Below are positions 1-7,965 of a stretch of DNA of 64,000 nt, in pieces (positions within the stretch are counted from its first letter, which is position 1; the number at the start of each line of letters is the position of its first letter). The DNA lies in the NCBI RefSeq assembly GCF_008365315.1, contig NZ_CP043508.1, positions 38,625-102,624 of the forward strand, in the 5' to 3' direction. A program made the translations under genes and the position numbers. The notes under the pieces were generated by a model. That model saw only the letters and a list, made by a program, of their open reading frames with translations, had not been told where the DNA came from and did no database searches. This DNA comes from Acetobacter vaccinii. Lineage in GTDB: Bacteria; Pseudomonadota; Alphaproteobacteria; Acetobacterales; Acetobacteraceae.

Positions 1-558
1 ACGGGGATGGTAATAGGCCTCGTTCCCACCAAAGCGCATCTCGGCACCTGTTGCCTGCACAAAAGCCTCCAGGGCGGCATTGGTGGCATGAGGGGGCTCG
101 ACTGGGGCAAGACCACAGACCGCCTCGGGCAACCCGTCAATCTGCGCCACATTAAAGACCGTAAACCGTTTGAGGAAGGCAATGCCAAATGCCTCTTCCC
201 CACTGGCCTCCGCCCGCTCCTGTTCCGCACGTGGGACATAGGTGCTGGCGTAGACAAGGCTCACCCCTTTTTCACCACGGCGGACCTGACCGCCCACGGC
301 CGCCGCCTGTCGATAGGTGAGCCAGCGGGACTGCCCGTAGCCACTGGCCGAGGCCGCAAGCCAGAGCAGCAGCACGTTGATCCCGCTGTAACGCGCATTG
401 GTCGTGGCATTCACCGGCAGTCCTGAGGGGCCTGTGGTCGTACTCCAGGGCCGGGTCCACGGCAGGGTACCGCTTTCCACCTCGGCGATGATCCGATTGG
501 TGACTTCGGTGTAGATATCCTGTCTGTTTGTCTTCGCCTGTGCCTGATGCTGTGCCAT
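1..558 (-). CDS. ardC: ArdC-like antirestriction protein (3' end outside window)
   Basis: The frame is open from an ATG at 558 to the window edge (186 residues visible), so only the N-terminal part is present. It begins MAQHQAQAKTNRQDIYTEVT, followed by a 'GTLPWTRPW' block and 'NARYSGINVLLLW', then 'GEKGVSLVYA' and 'VFNVAQIDGLP'. This is the usual order of the N-terminal ssDNA-binding domain of ArdC/TraC-type proteins (formerly DUF1738). The zincin-like metallopeptidase part with its HExxH motif would lie beyond the edge. ArdC proteins protect incoming single-stranded plasmid DNA from restriction. A structured leader and a T-rich tract lie immediately upstream. Confidence 0.85.
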   Translation of the reverse strand, partial: MAQHQAQAKTNRQDIYTEVTNRIIAEVESGTLPWTRPWSTTTGPSGLPVNATTNARYSGINVLLLWLAASASGYGQSRWLTYRQAAAVGGQVRRGEKGVSLVYASTYVPRAEQERAEASGEEAFGIAFLKRFTVFNVAQIDGLPEAVCGLAPVEPPHATNAALEAFVQATGAEMRFGGNEAYYHPR

Positions 559-559
559 G

Positions 560-800
560 TCCTGTTTTTCCTTTTCGGACCGTGCTGCCACCCGGGGGTG
601 GCCGATAACGACCGGCAGGGGGTGCATGAGGCGGGCGTTGCATGCGCAGCACCGCAGCACAGCGGAGGACCTGGCTGTGCCAGGTTGCCACGCACGACGG
701 CACCCCCAGACCGGCGTTTCGGCCGCCCCAGGGTGCTGTGCGCTCCTCTGCTTTTTTCTGTTTTTGTGTTTCCTGCCTTGTCTGTGACTGACGTCAGTCT
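560..800 (-). promoter_or_regulatory. Structured leader upstream of ardC
   Basis: This gap has no credible gene. It contains a GCCACC/GGTGGC hairpin near 587-602, an ACCTGGC/GCCAGGT hairpin at 669-685, and a pyrimidine-rich tract (CTTTTTTCTGTTTTTGTGTT) at 751-770. Read on the minus strand this is an A-rich tract, then GC-rich stems, then the ardC ribosome-binding site. The same order recurs before several minus-strand genes between 34.7 and 37.9 kb. Function is inferred only. Confidence 0.45.
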
Positions 801-824
801 GGATTATCTGGCCTGCCAGTTCTA

Positions 825-846
825 TTTGTAGTAACGTATCTACAAA
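825..846. promoter_or_regulatory. Palindromic operator before the Phd/VapC pair
   Basis: Perfect 7-bp inverted repeat TTTGTAG / CTACAAA with an 8-bp spacer, ending 15 bp before the antitoxin start and overlapping the likely promoter. Phd-type antitoxins autorepress through such palindromes; binding here is inferred. Confidence 0.6.
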
Positions 847-861
847 GGGGAGGGTCAGGCC

Positions 862-1116
862 ATGACGATCACCACAGTTTCAAGCCGGGAATTCAACCAG
901 GATACGGGCCGGGCCAAAAGAGCCTCGCTGGATGGGCCTGTCTTCATCACGGACAGGGGCAAACCGGCTCATGTCCTGCTGACGATTGAAGAGTACAGAA
1001 AACTCACGGGTCAGCCGGACAGGATTGCCGATGCTCTGGCCATGCCCGGGATCGAAGACGTGGACTTTGATCCGTCCCCCCTCACCCTGGGTCTGCGCCC
1101 GGCTGATTTCTCCTGA
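862..1116 (+). CDS. Phd/YefM-family antitoxin
   Basis: 84 aa. The N-terminus 'ITTVSSREFNQDTGRAKR' and the 'GPVFITDRGKPAHVLLTIEEY' core are typical of Phd/YefM antitoxins: an N-terminal DNA-binding and dimer domain, then a disordered toxin-binding tail rich in Asp and Pro. A GGGGAGGG Shine-Dalgarno sequence lies about 10 nt before the ATG. The stop overlaps the start of the PIN toxin (ATGT at 1116), so the pair is translationally coupled. It should neutralise the toxin and repress its own promoter with it. Confidence 0.9.
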   Translation: MTITTVSSREFNQDTGRAKRASLDGPVFITDRGKPAHVLLTIEEYRKLTGQPDRIADALAMPGIEDVDFDPSPLTLGLRPADFS

Positions 1117-1544
1117 TGTTCGTCCTCGACACAAATGTCGTCTCGGAACTGCGTAAGGTCCGTTCGGGCAAAGCCAACCCGGCCGTTGCCCTCTGGGCCG
1201 ATCGTGTGGCCGCGGGCAGCCTCTATCTCTGCGCCATCACGGTCATGGAGCTTGAAGTGGGCATCCTGCGCGTCGAACGCAGGGATGCCCGGCAGGGAGA
1301 AATGCTCAGGCACTGGATGGATCACCATGTCATGCCTGCGTTCAGGGACCGTATCCTGCCGGTGGATACTGCTGTTGCCCTGCGTTGCGCCCGGCTTCAC
1401 GTTCCTGATCCCAGGGCTGAGCGCGACACCCTGATCGCCGCGACCGCCCTGGTTCATGGGATGACAGTCGTCACCCGCAATAGTGACGATTTCCGGTTCA
1501 CGGGTGTGCCACTGCTCAACCCCTGGCTTTTCTCAGAGGGTTGA
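1116..1544 (+). CDS. vapC: VapC-like PIN-domain ribonuclease toxin
   Basis: 142 aa, a normal VapC length. PIN-domain acidic residues are in place: 'VLDTNVVSELRK' (Asp5), 'TVMELEVGI' (Glu about 45), 'RDTLIAATALVHGMTVVTRNSDDF' (Asp about 110 and 128). It is expected to be a Mg2+-dependent RNase that cleaves tRNA or mRNA when the labile antitoxin is lost. It pairs with a Phd-type rather than AbrB-type antitoxin, a common alternative combination. Its 3' end overlaps the convergent small gene at 1533-1760. Confidence 0.9.
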   Translation: MFVLDTNVVSELRKVRSGKANPAVALWADRVAAGSLYLCAITVMELEVGILRVERRDARQGEMLRHWMDHHVMPAFRDRILPVDTAVALRCARLHVPDPRAERDTLIAATALVHGMTVVTRNSDDFRFTGVPLLNPWLFSEG

Positions 1545-1760
1545 GCCGCTTTGTGTCCCGCCCCTGGCGGCCCTGCGTTCCACCCGGCGCATCTGCGCCC
1601 TGAGATTGCGCCCCGCCCGCCAGTCCCCTGGGGTGGAGGCTCCAAACACAAAAGCCCCGCTCCGGTGCCGCCAGCACAGATGCCCCCCACGGGTCAGTTC
1701 AACCCGCCAGTCCGCATCCCCCATCCGGGCCCTGAGTTCACGCACATGATGTCGGCTCAT
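1533..1760 (-). CDS. Small basic protein, unknown
   Basis: 75 aa from the ATG at 1760, which has a GGGGGAG ribosome-binding site; a GTG at 1784 is an alternative. The protein is Arg-rich ('RELRARMGDADWRVELTRGGHLCW', then a basic tail) and has the 'ThrArgGlyGlyHis' loop and compact size of HicA-like dsRBD-fold proteins, but the match is too weak to assign a toxin role. It is the last gene of the minus-strand operon, 20 bp after GapR. Confidence 0.6.
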   Translation of the reverse strand: MSRHHVRELRARMGDADWRVELTRGGHLCWRHRSGAFVFGASTPGDWRAGRNLRAQMRRVERRAARGGTQSGSTL

Positions 1761-1780
1761 GATCTGCTCCCCCGTCACCC

Positions 1781-2089
1781 TCACATGCCCAGGGCACGGC
1801 GATAGATATCCAGCAGGGTCTCCTGCTCCTCGACCTCGGCCGGTTCCTGCCTGCGCAGACGGATGATCTGGCGGATCACCTTCACATCAAACCCGGCCGA
1901 CTTCGCTTCCGTAAAAATATCCCTGATGTCGCCACTGAGCGCTTTGCGCTCTTCTTCCAGCCGCTCGACACGTTCAATGATACTGCGCAGCCTGTCGGCC
2001 GCGATCCCGCCCACCTGTGTCTGGCTGTCCTCGTGATCAGCCTCATGCCCGGCCTCGCCGGGTCTGTAGAATGTGCCATCAGCCATCAT
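1781..2089 (-). CDS. GapR-family (DUF2312) nucleoid-associated protein
   Basis: 102 aa. The core 'AADRLRSIIERVERLEEERKALSGDIRDIFTEAKSAGFDVKVIRQIIRLRR' (about residues 30-82) is the DUF2312/GapR signature: a long N-terminal helix that forms a coiled coil, then a basic helical pair. In Caulobacter GapR tetramers clamp overtwisted DNA ahead of replication and transcription and stimulate gyrase and topoisomerase IV. A plasmid copy may manage supercoiling of the plasmid. It sits inside a polycistronic unit with a helicase and a TOPRIM protein. Confidence 0.85.
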   Translation of the reverse strand: MMADGTFYRPGEAGHEADHEDSQTQVGGIAADRLRSIIERVERLEEERKALSGDIRDIFTEAKSAGFDVKVIRQIIRLRRQEPAEVEEQETLLDIYRRALGM

Positions 2090-2118
2090 GTCTGTTCCTC
2101 TGGAGATACGGTCGGGCC

Positions 2119-2622
2119 TCAGGGCCGTGACCAGGTCAGGTGTCCGTCTTCAAGGTGGTCCAGCCAGCGCGACCGACGCGGATCAAGCCGCTCACCACGC
2201 TCCAGCAGCCGTCTCAGATGGGTCCGATGCTCCCCCATGCGCTCAGCAAGCACACGCTCGGACCAGCCAATGACAAGGCAGGCGCGGGCCACCTCCCGCG
2301 GGCCCATGGGCGGGCGGTTCCCACCCATCCGTACGGAGGCACTCAGGGGAGAGGGATACTGGCGGTGCAGCGCCCTGAGCGCGCACAGCCAGACCCGGAC
2401 CTCGACCGGCATGGCGGCCTGCCCCCGCGCCCAGCACCGGAACTCGCTCCGGGGGATGCCCGAGCGCCGCTCCAGCTGCATAAGGGTCCAGCCCATGGTC
2501 TGACGGCACGAGGCCAGCAGCAGACCAGCACTGTGTCCCTGCTCCCCGTTATTCCCCGGCTCACCCCGGGGTTCTCCACAGCCCTGTCCACTATTTTGGT
2601 GGATAACTGCCCTCTCAGCCAT
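2119..2622 (-). CDS. Helix-turn-helix protein, unknown
   Basis: 167 aa from the ATG at 2622, which overlaps the end of the DUF1173 gene by 8 nt. The centre 'GLLLASCRQTMGWTLMQLERRSGIPRSEFRCWARGQ' resembles a phage or plasmid type HTH, and a second similar unit ('ACLVIGWSERVLAERMGEHRTHLRRLLERGERL') follows, so the protein may carry two XRE-like helix-turn-helix motifs. Role unknown; it could regulate the operon. Confidence 0.6.
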   Translation of the reverse strand: MAERAVIHQNSGQGCGEPRGEPGNNGEQGHSAGLLLASCRQTMGWTLMQLERRSGIPRSEFRCWARGQAAMPVEVRVWLCALRALHRQYPSPLSASVRMGGNRPPMGPREVARACLVIGWSERVLAERMGEHRTHLRRLLERGERLDPRRSRWLDHLEDGHLTWSRP

Positions 2623-3952
2623 GCGGCGGCCCCCCGACACGGGCCGGGAAGTCGGGGATCAGATCCGGCTGGGCGACGGCATTCCAGCACCACCAGCGGT
2701 CCTGCCCGTAGACTGCGGTGTAATAGGCGCATTTCTGTGCCCGCCGGGCGGCATAGGCCTCGTCGTCACGGCCAAACACCTCCATAGGCGTGCCCCGGGC
2801 CTCACCGGTATCGGTCAGCACAAAATCAGGGTGGACGACGTCACGCGTGGCATCAAAACGCAGGGGTTTGATAAAGCTGCGGCCCTGCGCCACAAGCCGC
2901 GTGGCCACCACCAGTTCGTGGCTGCTGGCCACGGGGATCAGGGTCTCGGGCGTCACCTCCATGAGAACCATGTCCGCAACACGGCACCCCATCGTCACAC
3001 GCTCGCCATCGCACCCCACCCGGACACTGGCAATCGCCAGTCCGACCACCCTGATCCGGCGCTGCGCACGCGCAAGGCCGAGTGCGCGCAGCGCCATCGG
3101 GAAGCGCCGTGTCAGACGCTCATGCAGGGCGGCATCCCCCGTCACCCGCAGGCCATAGGCCTGCGCGCCATCGAAACGCACCGCCGTGAAGCGGCCTCCT
3201 GCCCCCTGGCGGAGATCAATCCCGTCCACCACCCCCAGCAGCAGGAGCCGCCACTCCTGCCCGCAGCTCCGCGCGGTCTCGCGCAACAGGGCCGGACCCT
3301 CTTCATCGCCATAGCCGATCATCGCCAGACGATCGGCCAGGCTGGCCCCCCGGGCAGGCAGGATGGCCGAGGCCGCCCCCTCAAGGGCATGGCGCACCCC
3401 CGTCCACCACAGACGCCGCCGTCCCACCGCCGGGGACCAGCAGTTCAGCCCCGCACGTTCCCACAGCAGATGCACCAGACCCAGACTGCTCATCCGGCTC
3501 TGTCCACCCCCGCCCTGTCCGGCAGCCCCTGGCTCACGTCCGGCCCTGGGCGGGGTCTCGCCCTGGGCACGGGCCATGATCCTGAGGGGCTGGTCGAGGC
3601 TGACACGCAGGCGGCCATCCGCCTGCTCCTCGATCACACCAGCCTCATACCCACCCCGGCCACTGCGGGCCGGATCGGGGTCGTGGAACGGGCAGCCCGG
3701 CGCATGCCAGTCCCCCTGCCCCGGGAAACGCGCCAGATGGAACGCCTCCACGGCCCGGCCATCCTGCTGGCGCACCCGCCGCCGCACCACAAGGGGCACA
3801 GGCTCCCCCTGCCAGAGGCAGTCGCAATGCGGGCGCATGTCCTGTCCGTGGCACGCCTGCAGCAGGGCCTGCCAGCGCCCGGCCAGTCGCGCCTCACCAT
3901 CCCACGACAGCCGCCCGCGTGTCCCGTTGGGGAAGCTCACCCAGTCACTCAT
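2615..3952 (-). CDS. DUF1173 family plasmid protein
   Basis: 445 aa from an ATG at 3952 that overlaps the preceding stop. It opens 'MSDWVSFPNGTRGRLSWDG', has an early 'CDCLWQGEP' Cys cluster and a 'HAPGCPFHDPD' motif (a possible zinc site, residues about 35-85), and ends with a restriction-endonuclease-like stretch ('FIKPLRFDATRDVVHPDFVLTDT', about 365-390, then 'YYTAVYGQDRWWCW'). This layout fits DUF1173, a family common on alphaproteobacterial plasmids whose activity is not established. The C-terminal PDxxLxD-like motif suggests a nuclease fold, which is inference. Confidence 0.7.
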   Translation of the reverse strand: MSDWVSFPNGTRGRLSWDGEARLAGRWQALLQACHGQDMRPHCDCLWQGEPVPLVVRRRVRQQDGRAVEAFHLARFPGQGDWHAPGCPFHDPDPARSGRGGYEAGVIEEQADGRLRVSLDQPLRIMARAQGETPPRAGREPGAAGQGGGGQSRMSSLGLVHLLWERAGLNCWSPAVGRRRLWWTGVRHALEGAASAILPARGASLADRLAMIGYGDEEGPALLRETARSCGQEWRLLLLGVVDGIDLRQGAGGRFTAVRFDGAQAYGLRVTGDAALHERLTRRFPMALRALGLARAQRRIRVVGLAIASVRVGCDGERVTMGCRVADMVLMEVTPETLIPVASSHELVVATRLVAQGRSFIKPLRFDATRDVVHPDFVLTDTGEARGTPMEVFGRDDEAYAARRAQKCAYYTAVYGQDRWWCWNAVAQPDLIPDFPARVGGPPHG

Positions 3953-4526
3953 CGCCCACCTCGTCGCACAGGCCAGGCGCCTCATGGCTGGCGACATCGG
4001 CAAACACCCGCTCACGGGCACCCCGGCGGATATGTGAGGCCATACGCGGACTGGCCGGACGATACTGGCCTGCCCCCCGACCCGGCTCGATCAGCCCCAT
4101 CGTCTCCAGACTGGCCAGGGCCGCATGCACCTGGGCGTGGGTCAGGGCCAGCGCCTGCGCCAGCTGCGCGACCGTATGGCCCGGTTTGGTCGTATCCGCC
4201 AGGGTCGCCAGCACCAGATCGGCCAGGGGAGAGGCCTGCACCGGGATCGTCTGGGGCATCCAGGGCACCTGCACATAGACCCCATGGCCGATGGAGGCGA
4301 TTTCACCAGCATGAACCATCTCTTCGAGGATGACGTGGAAGGCGCCGAGCATGGGCAGAGGAATATCGCGTCTGAGTTCGAGAACCGCATGCGGGCCACG
4401 CTGCAGACACTCGCGGATATGCGCGCGCACCGTATGCCGGGCCATGGCCCGCGCAGGGGCGGACATCCGGGCGTAAAGCGGGGGACGCGAGAGTGTGCGG
4501 GCCGCTGAAGGTTTACGAGGGGGCAT
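3945..4526 (-). CDS. Winged-helix protein, unknown
   Basis: 193 aa; the start overlaps the HD-GYP stop (TGATG). Two winged-helix-like units are visible: about residues 30-90 ('VRAHIRECLQRGPHAVLELRRDI...VHAGEIASIGHGVYVQVPW') and about 108-150 ('VLATLADTTKPGHTVAQLAQALALTHAQVHAALASLETMGLIEPG'). These resemble MarR or IclR-like wings and suggest DNA binding. Its position between HD-GYP and DUF1173 suggests a structural or regulatory partner. Confidence 0.65.
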   Translation of the reverse strand: MPPRKPSAARTLSRPPLYARMSAPARAMARHTVRAHIRECLQRGPHAVLELRRDIPLPMLGAFHVILEEMVHAGEIASIGHGVYVQVPWMPQTIPVQASPLADLVLATLADTTKPGHTVAQLAQALALTHAQVHAALASLETMGLIEPGRGAGQYRPASPRMASHIRRGARERVFADVASHEAPGLCDEVGDE

Positions 4527-5194
4527 CAGCCTTCTCCTTGCTGGTCACAATGCTGACCAGTGTAGGAGGGGCTGTTGTGGGCGCGGACATGCCCCCGGAC
4601 GCGCAGCAGGACGGGGTAGTTGGCCAGGGCGCGATCCACGAGGGCCGGATCGAACATCACCCCCCGCTGATGCGCCAGCATGTCCCGCACGACAGGAGGA
4701 GACAGCGCGGGTTTGTAGGCGCGCGGGCTGAGCAGGGCATCGACAAAATCGGCAATGGCCACCAGACGGGCCGCTACAGGAATGGCCTCACGCCGCAGGC
4801 CGCCGGGATAGCCTGTGCCGTCCCAGCGTTCGTGATGGAGTAACACGCACTGGAAGACGACCGGGGAGGCCTGAGGCGCCAGGCGGTGGACCAGTGCTGC
4901 ACCATCGAGCACATGGCGCTGCATGACCCACCAGTCTGGCGGGGTCAGCCGTCCGGGGGCATGAAGGATGGATGGGGGCGTCAGCAGTTTGCCGACATCG
5001 TGCAGACGCGCCCCCGCGTCCAGATCCGCCTCTGCCAGGCGGGAAGGCAGGCCGCCTGGCAGAAGGGCGCAGGCCATGGCGGCAACACGGTTGCCATGCC
5101 CCTCAAGGGCCGCACCCACCGTACGGGCAAGGGCCTCCAGAGACAGCGAGGGCGAGCGGGTCAGACCACGCCCCCCCCTCGGAGAAGGATCCAT
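4526..5194 (-). CDS. HD-GYP domain phosphohydrolase
   Basis: 222 aa. The metal-binding 'LHDVGKL' and the signature 'HHERWDGTGYPGGL' followed by 'ARLVAIADFVDALLSPRAYKPALS' are diagnostic of HD-GYP domains, which hydrolyse cyclic di-GMP or related nucleotides at a bi- or tri-metal centre. No receiver or membrane domain is present, so this is a stand-alone cytosolic catalytic domain. Its place in an operon with a UvrD-like helicase and TOPRIM protein is unusual and suggests a nucleotide-signal or nucleic-acid role rather than motility control. Confidence 0.85.
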   Translation of the reverse strand: MDPSPRGGRGLTRSPSLSLEALARTVGAALEGHGNRVAAMACALLPGGLPSRLAEADLDAGARLHDVGKLLTPPSILHAPGRLTPPDWWVMQRHVLDGAALVHRLAPQASPVVFQCVLLHHERWDGTGYPGGLRREAIPVAARLVAIADFVDALLSPRAYKPALSPPVVRDMLAHQRGVMFDPALVDRALANYPVLLRVRGHVRAHNSPSYTGQHCDQQGEG

Positions 5195-5252
5195 AGAAAG
5201 TCATGGACCCAGTCTGGCTCAGCCCGTTGTGAGCGCGGACCGGACCACCCTG

Positions 5253-7253
5253 TCAGACTGGCTCCAGACCCCGCGATGGCAGGTCATGCGCCGGGCTGCG
5301 CCGCCAGCCCCTGTGCAGGCTGGCCGGGGGAATATCCTCCACAAAACCGGACACACCACTGGCCCGCCCATTGCGCCAGCGGCACCAGGTGATACTGACC
5401 CGGCGCCGCCCGCGTGTCAGCGCGACATAGGCCAGACGGCGTTCCTCATCGGGATTGGCTGTCCCCGGCGCGGGGAAAAGCGTCTCCTCCCAGCCCATCA
5501 GAAAGACATGGGCATATTCGAGACCCTTGGCGGCATGGATGGTCATCAGCCTGACCCGCCCGACCTCCTGCGCACCGGCCGGGGCGGAGCCCAGGGCCGC
5601 ATGGTCCATCAGCGCTTCCACCGTGGCGAAGCCATCGGCCAGACCGTAAAGCTCTTCAAGATTCTCAAGACCGGCGCTGCCGTCCTCTCCTGCCAGCCGC
5701 AGCATCGGCAAGTAGCCTGAGCGCTCGCCCAGACCACGCAGCCGTGCCCCAAGGCTCGCCTCACCCCCCAGTCCTTCGCGGCGGATCAGCATCAGGAACG
5801 CCCGCACCCCCTGAGCCCCCTGCCCGCTCGCCCGGTCATACAGATCCTCGGCCGCGGCAAACAGAGACAGGGCCCGCGCCTGAGCCAGGGCTTCGATTTT
5901 CGCCAGTGTCTTCGCCCCCACACCCCGGGCGGGAACATTGATCACACGCCGAAACGCCTCATCACTCTGAGGATCATCGGGGCATTCCGCCAGGCGCAGC
6001 AGGGCCAGTGCGTCGCGAATGCACGCGCGTTGCCAGAAGCCGGTATCGTTGACAAGTTCGTAGGGGATTTTCAGGCGGAGCAGCTGTTCTTCAAGCTGGC
6101 GGGAGAGAAAATTGTAGCGATAGAGGATGGCGATCTCCTGCGGAGGCACACCCGCCAGAAGACGACGGCCGATCTCAAGCCCGATCCCCTGGGCCTCATC
6201 CTGCGCGCCGGTAAAGGCCACAATCTCGACCGGCTCCCCGGCACCGGCACGGGTGAACAGGGTTTTTTCAAGACGCTCGGGATCATGCGCAATCACCGCA
6301 TTCGCAGCAGCCAGAATATGGCCTGTGGAACGGAAGTTCTCTTCCAGGGCAATCAGCCGCGCACCGGGAAACTCCCGACTGAAATGACGGATGAAGCCCA
6401 CATGCGCCCCACGCCAGGAATAGATGCTCTGCGCGTCATCGCCAGTTGAGAATATCTGGCCATGGTCACGGCTGAGCAGTTTGAGCCACAGGAACTGCAG
6501 GCGGTTCACGTCCTGGAATTCATCGGCCAGCAGGGCATCGAACCGGGCCGCCCAGTCGCGGCGATAGGCGTCATCGCGCATCATGGCCACCGTCGGGTAG
6601 AGCAGCAGGTCCCCGAAATCGGCCCGGTTGGTTTCGCGCAGCACCGCCTGATAGGATGCGTAAAGGGCGGCCGCCATCTGCCACAGGCTCTGGTCCTCGG
6701 CATCAGCCTGTCCGTAACGCGCCACAAATGTCTGCACGACCCCCATCGCCTGCTCGGGCAGGACCAGATCATCCTTGAACAGCGCAATCCGGGTTGTAAT
6801 CCCCTTGACGCGTTTGCGCAGCACCTCGGCCCCGCTCTCCTCCAGCGCCCCGGCCTGCATGGCCTCGCCCAGAAGGCGTCTGATGATCCGCCGACTATCT
6901 TCGGCATCACAGATGTCAAAGCCATCACGCAGCCCGGCAATCCCGGGATCCTGCCGGAGCTGGCGCCGACCATGCCCGTGGAAAGTGCCAATCCACGACG
7001 GGGTGTTGCCTGCACCCAGGGCCTGGGCAATCCGGACACGCATTTCGTCAGCGGCACGGTTCGTAAACGTCACGGCCAGGATGCGGGATGGAGGAATACC
7101 CCGACGACGCACCCGGTCCACGACCCCGGCCACCAGTGTGCGGGTCTTGCCCGTGCCGGCACCCGCCAGAACCACGACCGCCCCGTCCTGACGGGCCGCC
7201 TCCTGTTGTGCCGCCGTCAGCCCGGTCGTGTCAGCGTCGGCGGCTGAGCTCAT
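5253..7253 (-). CDS. UvrD/Rep-family superfamily 1 DNA helicase
   Basis: 666 aa from the ATG at 7253, which lies inside the end of the upstream gene. All SF1A motifs are present: Q-motif 'LTAAQQEAA', Walker A 'LAGAGTGKTRTLV' (about 30-42), Ia 'VTFTNRAADEMR', II 'ADEFQDVNRLQ', III 'STGDDAQSIYSWRGA', IV 'EENFRST', V 'MTIHAAKGLEYAHVFLMG', VI 'RRLAYVALTRGRRR'. It is a 3'-5' ATP-dependent helicase. It is shorter than UvrD (about 720 aa) and lacks the long basic C-terminal tail. Likely role: plasmid replication, conjugative DNA processing, or defence. Confidence 0.92.
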   Translation of the reverse strand: MSSAADADTTGLTAAQQEAARQDGAVVVLAGAGTGKTRTLVAGVVDRVRRRGIPPSRILAVTFTNRAADEMRVRIAQALGAGNTPSWIGTFHGHGRRQLRQDPGIAGLRDGFDICDAEDSRRIIRRLLGEAMQAGALEESGAEVLRKRVKGITTRIALFKDDLVLPEQAMGVVQTFVARYGQADAEDQSLWQMAAALYASYQAVLRETNRADFGDLLLYPTVAMMRDDAYRRDWAARFDALLADEFQDVNRLQFLWLKLLSRDHGQIFSTGDDAQSIYSWRGAHVGFIRHFSREFPGARLIALEENFRSTGHILAAANAVIAHDPERLEKTLFTRAGAGEPVEIVAFTGAQDEAQGIGLEIGRRLLAGVPPQEIAILYRYNFLSRQLEEQLLRLKIPYELVNDTGFWQRACIRDALALLRLAECPDDPQSDEAFRRVINVPARGVGAKTLAKIEALAQARALSLFAAAEDLYDRASGQGAQGVRAFLMLIRREGLGGEASLGARLRGLGERSGYLPMLRLAGEDGSAGLENLEELYGLADGFATVEALMDHAALGSAPAGAQEVGRVRLMTIHAAKGLEYAHVFLMGWEETLFPAPGTANPDEERRLAYVALTRGRRRVSITWCRWRNGRASGVSGFVEDIPPASLHRGWRRSPAHDLPSRGLEPV

Positions 7254-7953
7254 CGGCCCTGTCCCCCTCCACCAGCATCTCGATATGGCTGGCCTGACCG
7301 GCATCGAGGTCCAGCAGCCTGCCATCAGAGCGCAGCAGGGTAATCACGGTGGAGAAATCCCAGGCCCCGTCGTCGTCCATCGTGCCGTCAACCACCAGAC
7401 CCCGCTGGACATCCCCCCCGAAGTTCAGGGACACAAACATATCGGGGAACGCCTCTTCTCCCCGGATGGCGGCAAAGCGCGCCCACTGTGCCACCAGAGC
7501 GCGGTCGCCTGCCCAGAGCCCCGTCAGGCAACTGACTTCGCGCAGCAGGGCGCGGGCATCAGGCCGTTTCTCACCCAGGCCCGGGAAGACGCAGCTGATC
7601 CGCAGAGCTGTCGTCGCCCCGTCAAGGGTGAAGAACATCTCCCCTGCGGGCCGGTCCGGGGCAAACAGCATCAGCGTACCCGTTGTCGTCCAGCTGCGGC
7701 CCTCATGCGCGCCCCCGACGACCAGAGCCGCATGATACTCTGCCCCCTGCCGGTAGCTGACCGAGGCCCAGGGCAGGGTGTAGCCCAGCGCGGGGGTGCG
7801 GTTCTGCCAGATCCCGTAATCGGGATGGGACAGAAAACTCTCGATCAGCGCTTCAAGGGCTTCGCCCGCGTTGGTGAGCAGGGACATTTCATAGTCCGCG
7901 CGCTTGCGACGGGCCTGCTCATCTTCAGGAGGTGTGGGGGTCGGTGCGGTCAT
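7231..7953 (-). CDS. Conserved plasmid protein, unknown
   Basis: 240 aa. No family is recognised. It begins with a charged N-terminus (TPPEDEQARRKRADYEMSLL), then an alpha/beta-like region with 'YHAALVVGGAHEGRSWTTTG' and ends acidic. It overlaps the helicase start by 23 bp and lies 12 bp after the TOPRIM gene, so it is co-transcribed. No transmembrane segment or signal peptide is visible. Confidence 0.7.
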   Translation of the reverse strand: MTAPTPTPPEDEQARRKRADYEMSLLTNAGEALEALIESFLSHPDYGIWQNRTPALGYTLPWASVSYRQGAEYHAALVVGGAHEGRSWTTTGTLMLFAPDRPAGEMFFTLDGATTALRISCVFPGLGEKRPDARALLREVSCLTGLWAGDRALVAQWARFAAIRGEEAFPDMFVSLNFGGDVQRGLVVDGTMDDDGAWDFSTVITLLRSDGRLLDLDAGQASHIEMLVEGDRADELSRRR

Positions 7954-7965
7954 GGTCAGATCCTT

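Noticed and set aside
2621..4333. 570-codon open frame on the plus strand
   Set aside because: It is antisense to the DUF1173 and winged-helix genes, rich in Pro/Arg/His as expected for shadows in GC-rich DNA, and shows no family similarity.
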